Assembly (NCBI RefSeq): GCF_900659635.1 | Contig: NZ_CAACVB010000047.1 | Location: 1-40,580, forward strand | DNA from: Actinomadura roseirufa | Lineage (GTDB): Bacteria; Actinomycetota; Actinomycetes; Streptosporangiales; Streptosporangiaceae | DNA length: 40,580 bases | Direction of reading: 5' to 3' | Shown: positions 8,391 to 17,070 of the stretch, in pieces | Position numbering within the stretch: position 1 is the first letter of the stretch | Layout: every line of letters begins with the position of its first letter | Position numbers and translations under genes: made by a program | The notes under the pieces: model-generated | The model's input: only the letters and a program-made list of their open reading frames with translations | The model's database searches: none | What the model was told of the DNA's origin: nothing

Positions 8391-8407
8391 ATAGGAAACC
8401 TTCCTAT
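8391..8407. promoter_or_regulatory. Palindromic operator candidate upstream of the LPMO gene
   Basis: ATAGGAAACCTTCCTAT is a perfect inverted repeat with 7-bp arms and a 3-bp spacer. It sits in an AT-rich island 92 bp before the LPMO start. On the coding strand it reads ATAGGAAGGTTTCCTAT. From memory, AGGAAA-G-TTTCCT-type palindromes occur before genes for secreted polysaccharide-degrading enzymes in Streptomyces; this is recollection, not a search. Confidence 0.6.
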
Positions 8408-8574
8408 TGATTCGGTGACCCCACCATGACGCCGGTCCGGCCGCGAACCCAAGCGATTGGCCGGATCCGGCCGCCGCTCGCGTCCGGCCGCCCCGGGGTG
8501 ATCGCCGCCCGGCCCCCTCCCGGCCATGTGATCCCGTTACGATGTGCGGTCCCGGCGAGAAAGGGTGCGACATC

Positions 8575-9189
8575 TTGATCATTTTCGGCTGGCGGGTGGT
8601 CTTCTTCACCCTGACCAGGGGGGTCTTCCACTGTCCGGACTGCGGCGGGGATCGCGACTACCGCCGCCGGCAGGGCCGCAACTTCTTCACCCTGTTCTTC
8701 ATCCCGGTCATCCCGCTGATGAAGACCGGCGGCGAGTTCGTCGAGTGCGACACCTGCCACGGCCGCTGGAGCCCCGGCGTCCTGGACGTCCCCACCACCG
8801 CGCAGCTCGCCCTGATGCCCGCGATGCTCCTGCGCATGGCCATCGCCCAGGTGCTGCGGTCCGGCGACTACACCCACGCCGCCGCCCGCACGCGCGCCGT
8901 CGGCGTCGTCCGCGAGGCGGGCGAGCGCGGCTATGACGACGCGGCGCTGAACGCCGACCTCGGCCGCCCGTTCGACGAGGTCCGCGTCGAGATGGGCCGG
9001 GCGTCCTCGGCGCTCGCCCCCGAGGCCCGGGAGAGCATCCTGCGCGCCGCGGCCGAGATCGCCCTGACCGACGGCCCGCTCAGCGTGTCGGAGGAGGAGA
9101 CCCTGTCCGCGGTCGGCGCCGACCTGGGACTCACCCGCGTCCAGGTGACCGGCGTCGTCTCGCTCGCCCGGCAGGCGTCCGGGCACTGA
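8575..9189 (+). CDS. Zinc-ribbon protein with TerB-like C-terminal domain
   Basis: About 204 aa. The N-terminus (MIIFGWRVVFF, then CPDC, a FFTLFFIPVIPL segment and CDTC) is the short zinc-ribbon/hydrophobic module common in actinobacterial proteins of unknown role. The second half is helical (about 120-200: SILRAAAEIALTDGPLSVSEEETL...) and resembles the TerB-like/TM2-associated helical domain, with an acidic LTDGPLSVSE loop that could bind metal. I chose the TTG at 8575 because homologous modules start with (M)IIFGW, and an AAAGGG lies upstream; the alternative ATG at 8542 adds a non-typical extension. The function is unknown. Confidence 0.75.
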   Translation: MIIFGWRVVFFTLTRGVFHCPDCGGDRDYRRRQGRNFFTLFFIPVIPLMKTGGEFVECDTCHGRWSPGVLDVPTTAQLALMPAMLLRMAIAQVLRSGDYTHAAARTRAVGVVREAGERGYDDAALNADLGRPFDEVRVEMGRASSALAPEARESILRAAAEIALTDGPLSVSEEETLSAVGADLGLTRVQVTGVVSLARQASGH

Positions 9190-9206
9190 CCGCCGGCCCC
9201 CGGCGG
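9190..9206 (+). terminator. Weak hairpin after the zinc-ribbon gene
   Basis: CCGCCGG and CCGGCGG form a 7-bp perfect stem with a 3-nt loop, overlapping the stop codon. It could end the upstream transcript before the leuS promoter. Confidence 0.4.
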
Positions 9207-9252
9207 CCGATAAACCCCCCGGGACGGCTTGCGGCTGCGCTATTCTTCCTGT

Positions 9253-9276
9253 ATGCCAAGGCTGCTCCTCGACTGA
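9253..9276 (+). CDS. Leucine leader peptide (MPRLLLD)
   Basis: An ATG-initiated seven-codon reading frame with three consecutive leucine codons (CTG CTC CTC), then GAC and TGA. It ends 108 bp before leuS. A possible -10 hexamer TATTCT lies at 9241-9246, which would put the transcription start at or within a base or two of the leader ATG, so the peptide may be leaderless. The stop codon overlaps the base of a long hairpin that is followed at once by a terminator hairpin. This is the layout of a ribosome-mediated attenuator sensing charged tRNA-Leu. Too short for statistics alone; the placement is the evidence. Confidence 0.6.
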   Translation: MPRLLLD

Positions 9277-9335
9277 CCGCGCCGACGATCCGACGTCGGC
9301 GTGGTGGCCCCTCCTGTGCGAGGGGCCGTTTCATG
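9276..9335 (+). promoter_or_regulatory. leuS transcription attenuator (pause hairpin plus terminator hairpin)
   Basis: Hairpin 1: 9276-9287 pairs with 9294-9305 over 12 bp (one G-U) around the loop ATCCGA, starting inside the leader stop codon. Hairpin 2: GGCCCCTC (9306-9313) pairs with GAGGGGCC (9320-9327), an 8-bp perfect stem with a 6-nt loop, followed by GTTTCAT. An alternative pairing exists: GTGGTGG (9301-9307) with CCACCAC (9349-9355), which would break both hairpins. A ribosome stalled on the Leu codons would cover the base of hairpin 1, consistent with attenuation of leuS. Confidence 0.55.
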
Positions 9336-9384
9336 TCGGGGGGCCGCCCCACCACCCTGTTGATGGAATCCGGAGTCTGGAAGC

Positions 9385-11850
9385 GTGAGCGACGAGCAGT
9401 ACGACCCACGGGCGGTTCAGGACAAGTGGCAGGCCCGCTGGGCGGAGCTCGACCCCTTCGCGGCCGGCGGTGACGACGACGGCCGCGAGCGGCGCTACGC
9501 GCTGGACATGTTCCCCTACCCCAGCGGCGACCTGCACATGGGGCACGCCGAGGCGTTCGCCATCGGCGACGTCGTCGCGCGCTACTGGTTCCAGCGCGGA
9601 TACGACGTCCTGCACCCCATCGGCTGGGACTCCTTCGGCCTGCCCGCCGAGAACGCCGCCATCAAGCGCGACTCGCACCCCGCCGAGTGGACCTACGCCA
9701 ACATCGAGACGCAGGCCGCGTCCTTCCAGCGCTACGCGCCCTCGTTCGACTGGACGCGGCGCCTGCACACCTCCGACCCCGAGTACTACAAGTGGACGCA
9801 GTGGCTGTTCCTGCGCTTCTACGAGCGGGGCCTGGCCTACCGCAAGGGCGGGCACGTCAACTGGTGCCCGAAGGACCAGACCGTCCTGGCCAACGAGCAG
9901 GTCGTCGGCGGCCACTGCGAGCGCTGCGGGACGCTGGTCGAGAAGCGCGTGCTGACCCAGTGGTACTTCAAGATCACGGACTACGCCGACCGGCTGCTGG
10001 ACGACATGGAGCAGCTGGAGGGCAAGTGGCCCGAGCGGGTGCTGCTGATGCAGCGCAACTGGATCGGCCGCTCCAAGGGGGCCGACGTCGACTTCGTCAT
10101 CGAGGGCCGTGACGAGCCGGTCACCGTCTACACCACCCGTCCCGACACGCTGTACGGCGCGACCTTCATGGTCGTCGCGGCCGACGCCGCCCTGGCCGAG
10201 GAGGTCTGCGCCCCCGACCAGCGCGCCGCGTTCGAGGCGTACCGGGAGGAGGTCTCGCGCGAGAGCGAGATCGAGCGGCTGTCCGCCGAGCGCGAGAAGA
10301 CCGGTGTCTTCCTGGGCCGCTACGCGGTCAACCCGGTGAACGGCGAGCGGCTGCCGATCTGGGCCTCGGACTACGTGCTGGCCGAGTACGGGCATGGCGC
10401 GATCATGGCGGTCCCCGCGCACGACCAGCGCGACCTGGACTTCGCGCTGAAGTTCGGGCTGCCCGTCCGGGTCGTGGTGGAGACCGGCCTGCCCGACCCG
10501 GCCGAGACCGGCGTCGCCGCGTCCGGCGACGGGCGGATCGTGAACTCCGGCCCGATCGACGGGCTGGACAAGGCCGACGGCATCGCCCGGATCATCGAGG
10601 TGCTGGACGAACGTGGCACCGGGCGCGCCGCGGTGAACTTCCGCCTGCGCGACTGGCTGGTGTCCCGGCAGCGGTTCTGGGGCTGCCCGATCCCGATCGT
10701 CCACTGCGCGGCGTGCGGCGAGGTGCCCGTCCCGGACGAGCAACTGCCCGTCCGGCTGCCGGAGGGCCTGCGCGGCGCCGACCTGGCGCCCAAGGGCACC
10801 TCACCGCTGGCCGCCGCCGCCGGCTGGGTCGACGTCGAGTGCCCCAAGTGCGGCGGCGCCGCCCGGCGCGACACCGACACCATGGACACCTTCGTCGACT
10901 CGTCCTGGTACTTCTTCCGCTACTGCTCGCCCCGTCACGAGGGCGGGCCGTTCGACGTGGAGCAGGTCCGCCGGTGGATGCCGGTCGACCAGTACACCGG
11001 CGGCGTCGAGCACGCCATCCTGCACCTGCTGTACGCCCGGTTCTTCACCAAGGTCCTGCACGACATGGGCATGGTCGACTTCACCGAGCCGTTCAACCGG
11101 CTGCTGAACCAGGGCCAGGTGATCCTGAACGGCAGCGGGATGTCCAAGTCCACCGGCAACCTGGTCGACCTGGGCGAGCAGATCGGCGAGTTCGGGGTGG
11201 ACGTCGTCCGGCTGGCGATGCTGTTCTCCGGGCCGCCCGAGGACGACATCGACTGGGCCGACGTGTCCCCGCACGGCATGTCCAAGTTCCTGGCACGGGT
11301 GCACCGGATCGCGGCGGAGGTCACCTCCGCGCCGGGCACCGCCCCCGGATCCGGCCACGCCGAGCTGCGCCGTGCCACCGCCCGCGCCGTCGACGAGGCG
11401 ACCAAGCTGGTCGAGGCGCAGCGCTTCAACGTCGCGATCGCCCGGATCATGGAGCTGGTCACCGCGACCCGCAAGGCCATCGACTCGGGCCCCGGCGCCG
11501 CCGACCCGGCCGTCCGCGAGGCCGCCGAGGCGATCACCGTGCTGCTGTCGCTGTTCGCCCCCTACACCGCCGAGGAGGCATGGGAAGTGCTGGGCGGCTC
11601 CGCGCCGGTCGTCCGCGCGGGCTGGCCGTCCGCCGACCCGGCGCTGCTGGTGGAGGAGTCGGTCACCTGCGTCGTGCAGGTCGCCGGCAAGGTCCGCGAC
11701 CGGCTGGAGGTGGCGCCCGGCGTCTCCGGCGAGGAGCTGGAGCGGCTGGCGCTGGCCTCCGCCAAGGTCCAGGACGCGCTGGACGGCGCGGAGATCGCCA
11801 AGATCATCGTCCGCGCACCCAAGATCGTCAACATCGTCCCGAAGCGCTAG
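9385..11850 (+). CDS. leuS: Leucyl-tRNA synthetase
   Basis: 821-aa class I synthetase that charges tRNA-Leu. The HIGH signature appears as HMGH (51-54) in [15 protein letters not shown]. The KMSKS loop appears as GMSKSTGN near residue 585. The CP1 editing domain is complete, with [12 protein letters not shown] and the [15 protein letters not shown] block whose Asp is needed for hydrolysis of mischarged tRNA. Zinc-binding pairs CERC (about 178) and CPKC (about 488) are visible. The size is near that of E. coli LeuRS (860). GTG at 9385 begins the conserved [10 protein letters not shown] region closely and no better start is near. A leucine attenuator precedes it and a very strong terminator follows 4 bp after the stop. 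Confidence 0.97.
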   Translation: MSDEQYDPRAVQDKWQARWAELDPFAAGGDDDGRERRYALDMFPYPSGDLHMGHAEAFAIGDVVARYWFQRGYDVLHPIGWDSFGLPAENAAIKRDSHPAEWTYANIETQAASFQRYAPSFDWTRRLHTSDPEYYKWTQWLFLRFYERGLAYRKGGHVNWCPKDQTVLANEQVVGGHCERCGTLVEKRVLTQWYFKITDYADRLLDDMEQLEGKWPERVLLMQRNWIGRSKGADVDFVIEGRDEPVTVYTTRPDTLYGATFMVVAADAALAEEVCAPDQRAAFEAYREEVSRESEIERLSAEREKTGVFLGRYAVNPVNGERLPIWASDYVLAEYGHGAIMAVPAHDQRDLDFALKFGLPVRVVVETGLPDPAETGVAASGDGRIVNSGPIDGLDKADGIARIIEVLDERGTGRAAVNFRLRDWLVSRQRFWGCPIPIVHCAACGEVPVPDEQLPVRLPEGLRGADLAPKGTSPLAAAAGWVDVECPKCGGAARRDTDTMDTFVDSSWYFFRYCSPRHEGGPFDVEQVRRWMPVDQYTGGVEHAILHLLYARFFTKVLHDMGMVDFTEPFNRLLNQGQVILNGSGMSKSTGNLVDLGEQIGEFGVDVVRLAMLFSGPPEDDIDWADVSPHGMSKFLARVHRIAAEVTSAPGTAPGSGHAELRRATARAVDEATKLVEAQRFNVAIARIMELVTATRKAIDSGPGAADPAVREAAEAITVLLSLFAPYTAEEAWEVLGGSAPVVRAGWPSADPALLVEESVTCVVQVAGKVRDRLEVAPGVSGEELERLALASAKVQDALDGAEIAKIIVRAPKIVNIVPKR

Positions 11851-11854
11851 GACG

Positions 11855-11892
11855 CGCGAGGGGCCGCCGGGATCTCCCGGCGGCCCCTCGCG
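11855..11892 (+). terminator. leuS terminator
   Basis: A perfect 18-bp stem with a 2-nt apex (38 bp palindrome), starting CGCGAGGGGCCG at 11855 and ending CGGCCCCTCGCG at 11892. It begins 4 bp after the leuS stop. Confidence 0.85.
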
Positions 11893-11980
11893 TTCCGGTC
11901 CCCGGCGCAGCCGGTGACCGGTCACTCGCCGTCACCGGTCACCGTGCGTCACCGGTGACGCGGTGTCACCTCTCGCGGTC

Positions 11981-12679
11981 TCACATCTTGCGCAGGACCG
12001 CCACCACGCGCCCGAGCACGGACGCCTCGTCGCCCGGGATGGGCTCGTAGGCGGAGTTCTGCGGCATCAGCCAGATGTGGCCGTCCTTGCGCTTGAAGGT
12101 CTTCACCGTGGCCTCGCCGTCGATCATGGCCGCGACGATGTCGCCCTGCTCGGCCACCGGCTGCTGGCGGACCACGACCCAGTCGCCGTCGGCGATCGCG
12201 GCCTCGATCATCGAGTCACCGGTGACCTTCAGCAGGAAGTGCGTGCCCTCACCGACCAGCTGCTTGGGCAGCGTGAACACGTCCTCCACCGCCTCCTCGG
12301 CCAGGATCGGGCCACCGGCGGCGATGCGGCCCACGAGCGGCACGTAGGCGGGCGCGGGCTGGGCGGGGGACTGCTGCCCGCCGCCGGCCTCGTAGGCGTC
12401 GGGCTCGGTGCGCACCGGCGTCGCGCCGGGCACGCGCACCTCGACCGCGCGGGGGCGGTTGGGGTCGCGCCGCAGGAAGCCCTTGCGCTGGAGCGCCCGG
12501 AGCTGGTGCGACACGCTGGAGGTGCTGGTCAGGCCGACGGCCTCGCCGATCTCGCGCATCGAGGGCGGATAGCCCCGGCGCTGGACCGAGTCGCGGATCA
12601 CCTCCAGCACCATGCGCTGCCGTTGCGTCAGGCCCGTCTCGTCCATGGGCCCGTCGGGCAGCTCCCGGACCTTGCTCAT
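11981..12679 (-). CDS. lexA: SOS repressor LexA
   Basis: 232-aa transcriptional repressor and autoprotease. The N-terminal winged helix (about 17-80: [20 protein letters not shown], then [21 protein letters not shown]) binds SOS boxes. A linker of about 25 residues follows. The S24 peptidase domain shows the cleavage site Ala121-Gly122 (GRIAAGGP), the nucleophile Ser156 (TGDSM), and the general base Lys193 (ATVKTF). GGGAGG lies about 10 nt before the ATG. It is divergent from a LysM gene with a good SOS box (12755-12770) in its own upstream region, so it should be autoregulated. Confidence 0.97.
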   Translation of the reverse strand: MSKVRELPDGPMDETGLTQRQRMVLEVIRDSVQRRGYPPSMREIGEAVGLTSTSSVSHQLRALQRKGFLRRDPNRPRAVEVRVPGATPVRTEPDAYEAGGGQQSPAQPAPAYVPLVGRIAAGGPILAEEAVEDVFTLPKQLVGEGTHFLLKVTGDSMIEAAIADGDWVVVRQQPVAEQGDIVAAMIDGEATVKTFKRKDGHIWLMPQNSAYEPIPGDEASVLGRVVAVLRKM

Positions 12680-12754
12680 CGCTCGTCGCCTCCCGGGCGC
12701 CTCGATCCGTCGTCACTCCTTGTCATGGAACGTTATCGCGTCCGGGCGGAATGA

Positions 12755-12770
12755 TCAAACAATTGTTCGA
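12755..12770. promoter_or_regulatory. SOS box (LexA operator) upstream of lexA
   Basis: TCAAACAATTGTTCGA matches the Gram-positive/actinobacterial TCGAAC-N4-GTTCGA operator at 11 of 12 fixed positions. It lies 75 bp upstream of the lexA ATG and 88 bp upstream of the divergent LysM gene, so it can serve either. Confidence 0.8.
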
Positions 12771-12825
12771 AGATGTCCTCGCTTTTCGGTGACGGCCTGC
12801 GGTAGAACATCGTACAGGCGTTCGA

Positions 12826-12841
12826 TCGAAAATTCATTCGA
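12826..12841. promoter_or_regulatory. Second, weaker SOS-box-like palindrome
   Basis: TCGAAAATTCATTCGA has perfect TCGAA/TTCGA outer arms, but the inner C and G of the TCGAAC-N4-GTTCGA consensus are replaced by A. It ends 17 bp before the LysM gene ATG and would overlap its transcription start region. Confidence 0.45.
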
Positions 12842-12858
12842 ACACGAGGAGTGGTGAC

Positions 12859-13197
12859 ATGTCGGGTTCGCCCCGTACCGGCCACGCTCCACCGCGGCTC
12901 ACCCGCCGGGGGCGCGCGGTGCTGATCTCCTTCGCCGCCGCCTTAACCCTGATGGCGCTGTGGCTCTCCGGCGGTCCCGGCGCGCTGGCCGGCGGGCGTG
13001 ACGGCGGGCGGGAAGGGGTGCCCGACCGGCGCCGGACCGTCGTCGTCGGGCCGGGTGACACGCTGTGGGAGATCGCCTCCGCCGCCACGCCCGGTTCCGA
13101 CCCGCGCCGCGCCGTCCAGCGGATCATCGACCTCAACGGGCTCGGCGGCGACCCCGTGGTGCGGCCGGGCCAGGAGCTGATCGTCCCGTCCCGCTAG
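12859..13197 (+). CDS. LysM-domain SOS protein (Rv2719c/YneA-like)
   Basis: 112-aa membrane-anchored protein. A basic N-terminus is followed by one hydrophobic segment (about 20-44) and a single C-terminal LysM domain (about 60-110: VVGPGDTLWEIASAA ... LNGLGGDPVVRPGQELIVP) that binds peptidoglycan. The order lexA (divergent) - this gene - nrdR matches mycobacterial lexA-Rv2719c-nrdR, where the LysM protein is DNA-damage induced and slows cell division; B. subtilis yneA is the analogous case. GAGGAG precedes the ATG and SOS-type palindromes lie upstream. Leu29 is encoded by TTA (12943-12945), a very rare codon here. The role in checkpoint control is inferred from synteny and domain. Confidence 0.85.
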   Translation: MSGSPRTGHAPPRLTRRGRAVLISFAAALTLMALWLSGGPGALAGGRDGGREGVPDRRRTVVVGPGDTLWEIASAATPGSDPRRAVQRIIDLNGLGGDPVVRPGQELIVPSR

Positions 13198-13364
13198 GGG
13201 TCTGCGGCCGCCTCGCCTGGGCATATGTCCTGGTAGATCCGTGTTGTGGGCGACGCCCGGCGACACGCCCGGGCTGGTGCGCGAGAGGCTCGATGTGACC
13301 TGGGTCTACGCGCGGGACGCCCGTTCCAGGTTGCGTAGCCCTGTCCGGGCCCCTACGGTTGACC

Positions 13365-13380
13365 ACAACATCTAGTAGTT
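13365..13380. promoter_or_regulatory. NrdR-box-like site upstream of nrdR-nrdJ
   Basis: ACAACATCTAGTAGTT is an imperfect palindrome about 84 bp before the nrdR start, in an AT-rich patch. It resembles the NrdR box consensus (acaCwAtATaTwGtgt). Only one clear copy was found, whereas NrdR usually uses two in phase; the following TTCCACAGGTTGTG stretch may be a degenerate second copy. The 13198-13463 gap otherwise holds no gene. Confidence 0.4.
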
Positions 13381-13463
13381 ACACCGATGGGATTTTCCAC
13401 AGGTTGTGTTTCTTGTGGACCTTCTCCAGGGTGGCGCGATTACGTTCAGGGGAGGGCCGAGGC

Positions 13464-13937
13464 ATGCACTGCCCGTTCTGCCGCAACCCTGACACGAAAG
13501 TGATCGACAGCCGTTCGACCGACGACGGCGCGGCCATTCGGCGCCGCCGGTCGTGCGCGGAATGCGGCAAGCGATTCACCACGCAGGAGAATGTGCTCGT
13601 CATGGTGGCCAAGCGCAGCGGGGTCACCGAGCCGTTCTCCCGGGAAAAGATCATTGCCGGGGTGCGCAGGGCCTGCCAGGGCCGCCCGGTCGACGAGGAT
13701 GCGCTCGCGAAGCTGGGACAGCGGGTCGAAGAGGCGATCAGATCGTCCGGATCCGCGGAAATCCCCTCGCACGAGATCGGCCTCGCGATCCTGGGGCCGC
13801 TCGGCGAACTCGACGAGGTCGCCTATCTGCGATTCGCCTCGGTCTACCGGAGCTTCGAGTCGCTGGACGACTTCGCCAAGGAGATCGAGACACTGCGGAA
13901 GGCCGGTTCCTCGGGGGAGCCCGGCCCGCCCCGCTAG
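13464..13937 (+). CDS. nrdR: Transcriptional regulator NrdR
   Basis: 157-aa repressor of ribonucleotide reductase genes. The N-terminal zinc ribbon has the four Cys at 3, 6, 31 and 34 (MHCPFC ... CAECGKRF), with VIDSR and RRRR DNA-contact features between. An ATP-cone domain follows (about 47-135), which senses the ATP/dATP ratio. The ATG at 13464 is the universal NrdR start (MHCPFC) with GGGGAGGG upstream; upstream in-frame starts were rejected. It lies 120 bp upstream of nrdJ on the same strand, the usual actinobacterial nrdRJ operon. Confidence 0.96.
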   Translation: MHCPFCRNPDTKVIDSRSTDDGAAIRRRRSCAECGKRFTTQENVLVMVAKRSGVTEPFSREKIIAGVRRACQGRPVDEDALAKLGQRVEEAIRSSGSAEIPSHEIGLAILGPLGELDEVAYLRFASVYRSFESLDDFAKEIETLRKAGSSGEPGPPR

Positions 13938-14057
13938 GGGCGGTTCCGGCGACAACAGCAGCACACGTGAAAGCGCCACCGCGCCGGGCATGGCCCGCGC
14001 GGCGGCGGAGTTGTTCCTGAACAGGGCCCGGCGGGAGGGCCCGAGAGGGGGAAGGTC

Positions 14058-16862
14058 ATGACGGAGACGGTGAGCGGCTCGCCGGCACGGCGCGGCAAGG
14101 GGGGCCGCAAAGGGCTGAAGATCGAGCGCATCTTCACCACGCCCGGCGTGCACCCGTACGACGAGCTGCGCTGGGAACGTCGTGACGTCGTCATGACCAA
14201 CTGGCGCGACGGATCGGTCAACTTCGAGCAGCGCGGCGTCGAGTTCCCCGACTTCTGGTCCCTGAACGCCGTCAACATCGTCACGTCCAAGTACTTCCGC
14301 GGCGCCGTCGGCACGCCGCAGCGCGAGTGGAGCCTCAAGCAGCTCGTCGACCGCGTCGTCCGAAAGTACGTGGACACCGCTCTCGAGCAGGGCTATTTCG
14401 CCACCGAGCAGGACGCGGAGATCTTCGACCACGAGCTGAAGTACGCGCTGGTCCACCAGCTGTTCAGCTTCAACTCGCCGGTGTGGTTCAACGTCGGGAC
14501 GAAGTCGCCCCAGCAGGTCTCGGCGTGCTTCATCCTGTCCGTGGACGACACGATGGAGTCGATCCTCGACTGGTACAAGGAAGAGGGCGTCATCTTCAAG
14601 GGCGGCTCCGGCGCCGGCCTGAACCTGTCCCGCATCCGCTCCAGCAAGGAACTGCTGTCGTCCGGCGGCACCGCCAGCGGCCCCGTGTCGTTCATGCGCG
14701 GCGCCGACGCGTCCGCCGGGACGATCAAGTCCGGGGGCGCGACCCGCCGGGCCGCCAAGATGGTCGTGCTGGACGTCGACCACCCCGACGTCGCCGAGTT
14801 CATCCAGACCAAGGCGCGCGAGGAGGACAAGATCCGCGCGCTGCGCGACGCCGGGTTCGACATGGACCTCGGCGGCCGTGACATCGGCAGCGTCCAGTAC
14901 CAGAACGCCAACAACTCCGTCCGCGTGTCGGACGAGTTCATGCACGCCGTCGAGTCCGGCGGCGAGTTCGGGCTGCGCGCCCGGATGAGCGGCGAGGTCG
15001 TCGAGACCGTCCGGGCCAAGGAGCTGTTCCGGCTGATGGCGCGGGCGGCGTGGGAGTGCGCCGACCCCGGCATCCAGTACGACGACACGATCAACGCCTG
15101 GCACACCAACCCCGAGTCGGGCCGCATCACCGCGTCCAACCCCTGCTCGGAGTACATGTCGCTGGACAACTCGTCCTGCAACCTCGCCAGCATCAACCTG
15201 CTGAAGTTCCTCACCGCCGCGGGGACCTTCGACATCGCCAGGTTCGTCAGCCTCACCGAGCTGATCATCACGGCGATGGACGTCTCCATCACCTTCGCCG
15301 ACTTCCCCACCGAGAAGATCGCCGAGACGACCCGCGACTACCGGCAGCTCGGCATCGGCTACGCCAACCTCGGCGCCCTGCTGATGGCCACCGGCCACGC
15401 CTACGACTCCGAGGGCGGCCGCTCCCTCGCCGCCACGGTCACCTCGCTGATGACCGCCGTCGCCTACCGCCGCTCCGCCGAGATCGCCGGCGTCGTCGGC
15501 CCCTACGCGGGCTACGCCCGCAACGCCGAGGGCCACAAGCGGGTGATGCGCAAGCACGCCGCCGCCAACGACGACGTCCGCACCCTCGACGACATGGACA
15601 AGGCCGTCCACGCCGCCGCCACCAAGCAGTGGCAGGAGTGCCTCAAGATCGGTGAGAGGAACGGGTACCGCAACGCCCAGGCGTCCCTCCTCGCGCCGAC
15701 CGGCACCATCGGCCTGATGATGGACTGCGACACCACCGGCATCGAGCCCGACCTCGCGCTGGTGAAGTTCAAGAAGCTCGTCGGCGGCGGCTCCATGCAG
15801 ATCGTCAACAACACGGTGCCGAACGCCCTGCGGAAGCTCGGCTACCAGCAGGAGCAGATCGAGGCGATCGTCGAGTACATCGGCGAGCACGGCCACGTCG
15901 TGGACGCCCCGGGCCTGCGGACCGAGCACTACGAGGTGTTCGACTGCGCGATGGGCGAGCGGGCGATCAGCCCGATGGGGCACGTCCGGATGATGGCGGC
16001 CACCCAGCCGTTCCTGTCCGGCGCGATCTCCAAGACCGTGAACATGCCGGAGCAGGCCACCATCGAGGACATCGAGAAGGTCTACTTCGAGGGCTGGAAG
16101 CTCGGCCTCAAGGCCCTGGCGATCTACCGCGACAACTGCAAGGTCGGCCAGCCGCTGTCCGCCGCGGGCAAGAAGGAGGAGCCGAAGGCCGCCCCGGCGC
16201 CGGCCGAGGTCCGGCCCGTCCGCCGCCGCCTGCCCAAGCAGCGCCCCGCCACCGTCACCCGCTTCTCCGTCGCGGGCGCCGAGGGCTACATGACGGCCTC
16301 GTCCTACCCGGACGATGGTCTCGGCGAGGTCTTCCTGAAGCTCGGCAAGCAGGGTTCCACCCTCGCCGGGGTCATGGACGCCTTCTCCGTGGCCATCTCC
16401 ATCAGCCTCCAGTACGGCGTTCCCCTGGAGACCTGGGTGGAGAAGTTCACCAACATGAGGTTCGAGCCCGCCGGCATGACCGACGACCCGGACATCCGCA
16501 TGGCGACCTCGGTGATGGACTACATCTTCCGCCGGCTCGCCCTGGACCACCTCTCCTACGACGAGCGCGCGGGCCTCGGCATCTTCACCGCCGAGGAACG
16601 CGCCATGCAGGCCAACGGCGAGGACCCCGCCACCCTGCACGCCGAGGAGGAGGTCGACCGCGAGACCCTCGCCCAGTCCGCGGCGATCACCCGTCCTGCG
16701 GCCCCGCCGTCCCAGGAGGCGCACTCCTCGATGGAGGTCATCGAGAGCCGCCAGGGCCGCACCGCCGACGCGCCGCTCTGCCTGACCTGCGGCACGAAGA
16801 TGCGCCCCGCGGGCAGCTGCTACGTCTGCGAGGGCTGCGGCTCCACCAGCGGCTGCAGCTGA
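14058..16862 (+). CDS. nrdJ: Adenosylcobalamin-dependent (class II) ribonucleotide reductase
   Basis: 934-aa enzyme that makes deoxyribonucleotides with vitamin B12 and no oxygen requirement. The active site NPCSEYM (361-367) carries the thiyl-radical Cys363 and Glu365. Cys157 (VSACF) and Cys374 (SSCNLAS) are placed as the substrate-reducing disulphide pair. The C-terminus has a Cys-rich module (CLTCGTK ... CYVCEGCG ... SGCS), typical of the long actinobacterial NrdJ, which probably relays electrons from thioredoxin. The ATG has GAGAGGGGGAAGG upstream. Cotranscribed with nrdR by spacing. I see no cobalamin riboswitch in the 120-bp gap. A perfect palindromic terminator follows. Confidence 0.97.
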   Translation: MTETVSGSPARRGKGGRKGLKIERIFTTPGVHPYDELRWERRDVVMTNWRDGSVNFEQRGVEFPDFWSLNAVNIVTSKYFRGAVGTPQREWSLKQLVDRVVRKYVDTALEQGYFATEQDAEIFDHELKYALVHQLFSFNSPVWFNVGTKSPQQVSACFILSVDDTMESILDWYKEEGVIFKGGSGAGLNLSRIRSSKELLSSGGTASGPVSFMRGADASAGTIKSGGATRRAAKMVVLDVDHPDVAEFIQTKAREEDKIRALRDAGFDMDLGGRDIGSVQYQNANNSVRVSDEFMHAVESGGEFGLRARMSGEVVETVRAKELFRLMARAAWECADPGIQYDDTINAWHTNPESGRITASNPCSEYMSLDNSSCNLASINLLKFLTAAGTFDIARFVSLTELIITAMDVSITFADFPTEKIAETTRDYRQLGIGYANLGALLMATGHAYDSEGGRSLAATVTSLMTAVAYRRSAEIAGVVGPYAGYARNAEGHKRVMRKHAAANDDVRTLDDMDKAVHAAATKQWQECLKIGERNGYRNAQASLLAPTGTIGLMMDCDTTGIEPDLALVKFKKLVGGGSMQIVNNTVPNALRKLGYQQEQIEAIVEYIGEHGHVVDAPGLRTEHYEVFDCAMGERAISPMGHVRMMAATQPFLSGAISKTVNMPEQATIEDIEKVYFEGWKLGLKALAIYRDNCKVGQPLSAAGKKEEPKAAPAPAEVRPVRRRLPKQRPATVTRFSVAGAEGYMTASSYPDDGLGEVFLKLGKQGSTLAGVMDAFSVAISISLQYGVPLETWVEKFTNMRFEPAGMTDDPDIRMATSVMDYIFRRLALDHLSYDERAGLGIFTAEERAMQANGEDPATLHAEEEVDRETLAQSAAITRPAAPPSQEAHSSMEVIESRQGRTADAPLCLTCGTKMRPAGSCYVCEGCGSTSGCS

Positions 16863-16927
16863 ACGCGCGCGGATTCGCCCGTGACGCGGCACCCGGCCTG
16901 ATCGGCGTGAAGCCGTAAGAGCAGGTC

Positions 16928-16965
16928 GGCGAGGGGGAGACGGCCATGGCCGTCTCCCCCTCGCC
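16928..16965 (+). terminator. nrdJ terminator
   Basis: A perfect 38-bp palindrome centred on CCATGG: GGCGAGGGGGAGACGGC at 16928-16944 pairs fully with 16949-16965. It lies about 65 bp after nrdJ. Confidence 0.8.
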
Positions 16966-17070
16966 CACGCCATCACTTGGGGCCGTCCGCGGTGGTGGAT
17001 GAGGCGCGACGCCGGATGGCCGGTCTGAGCGTCGGTGCTTTGTGATCGTGCCGGGGGAGACGTCGCGGAT

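Noticed and set aside
9190..9384. Possible T-box riboswitch before leuS
   Set aside because: No T-box core motif (AGGGUGGNACCGCG type) was found; a leader peptide with Leu codons explains the region better.
13938..14057. Possible cobalamin riboswitch before nrdJ
   Set aside because: The 120-bp gap is too short and no B12-box-like sequence was found.
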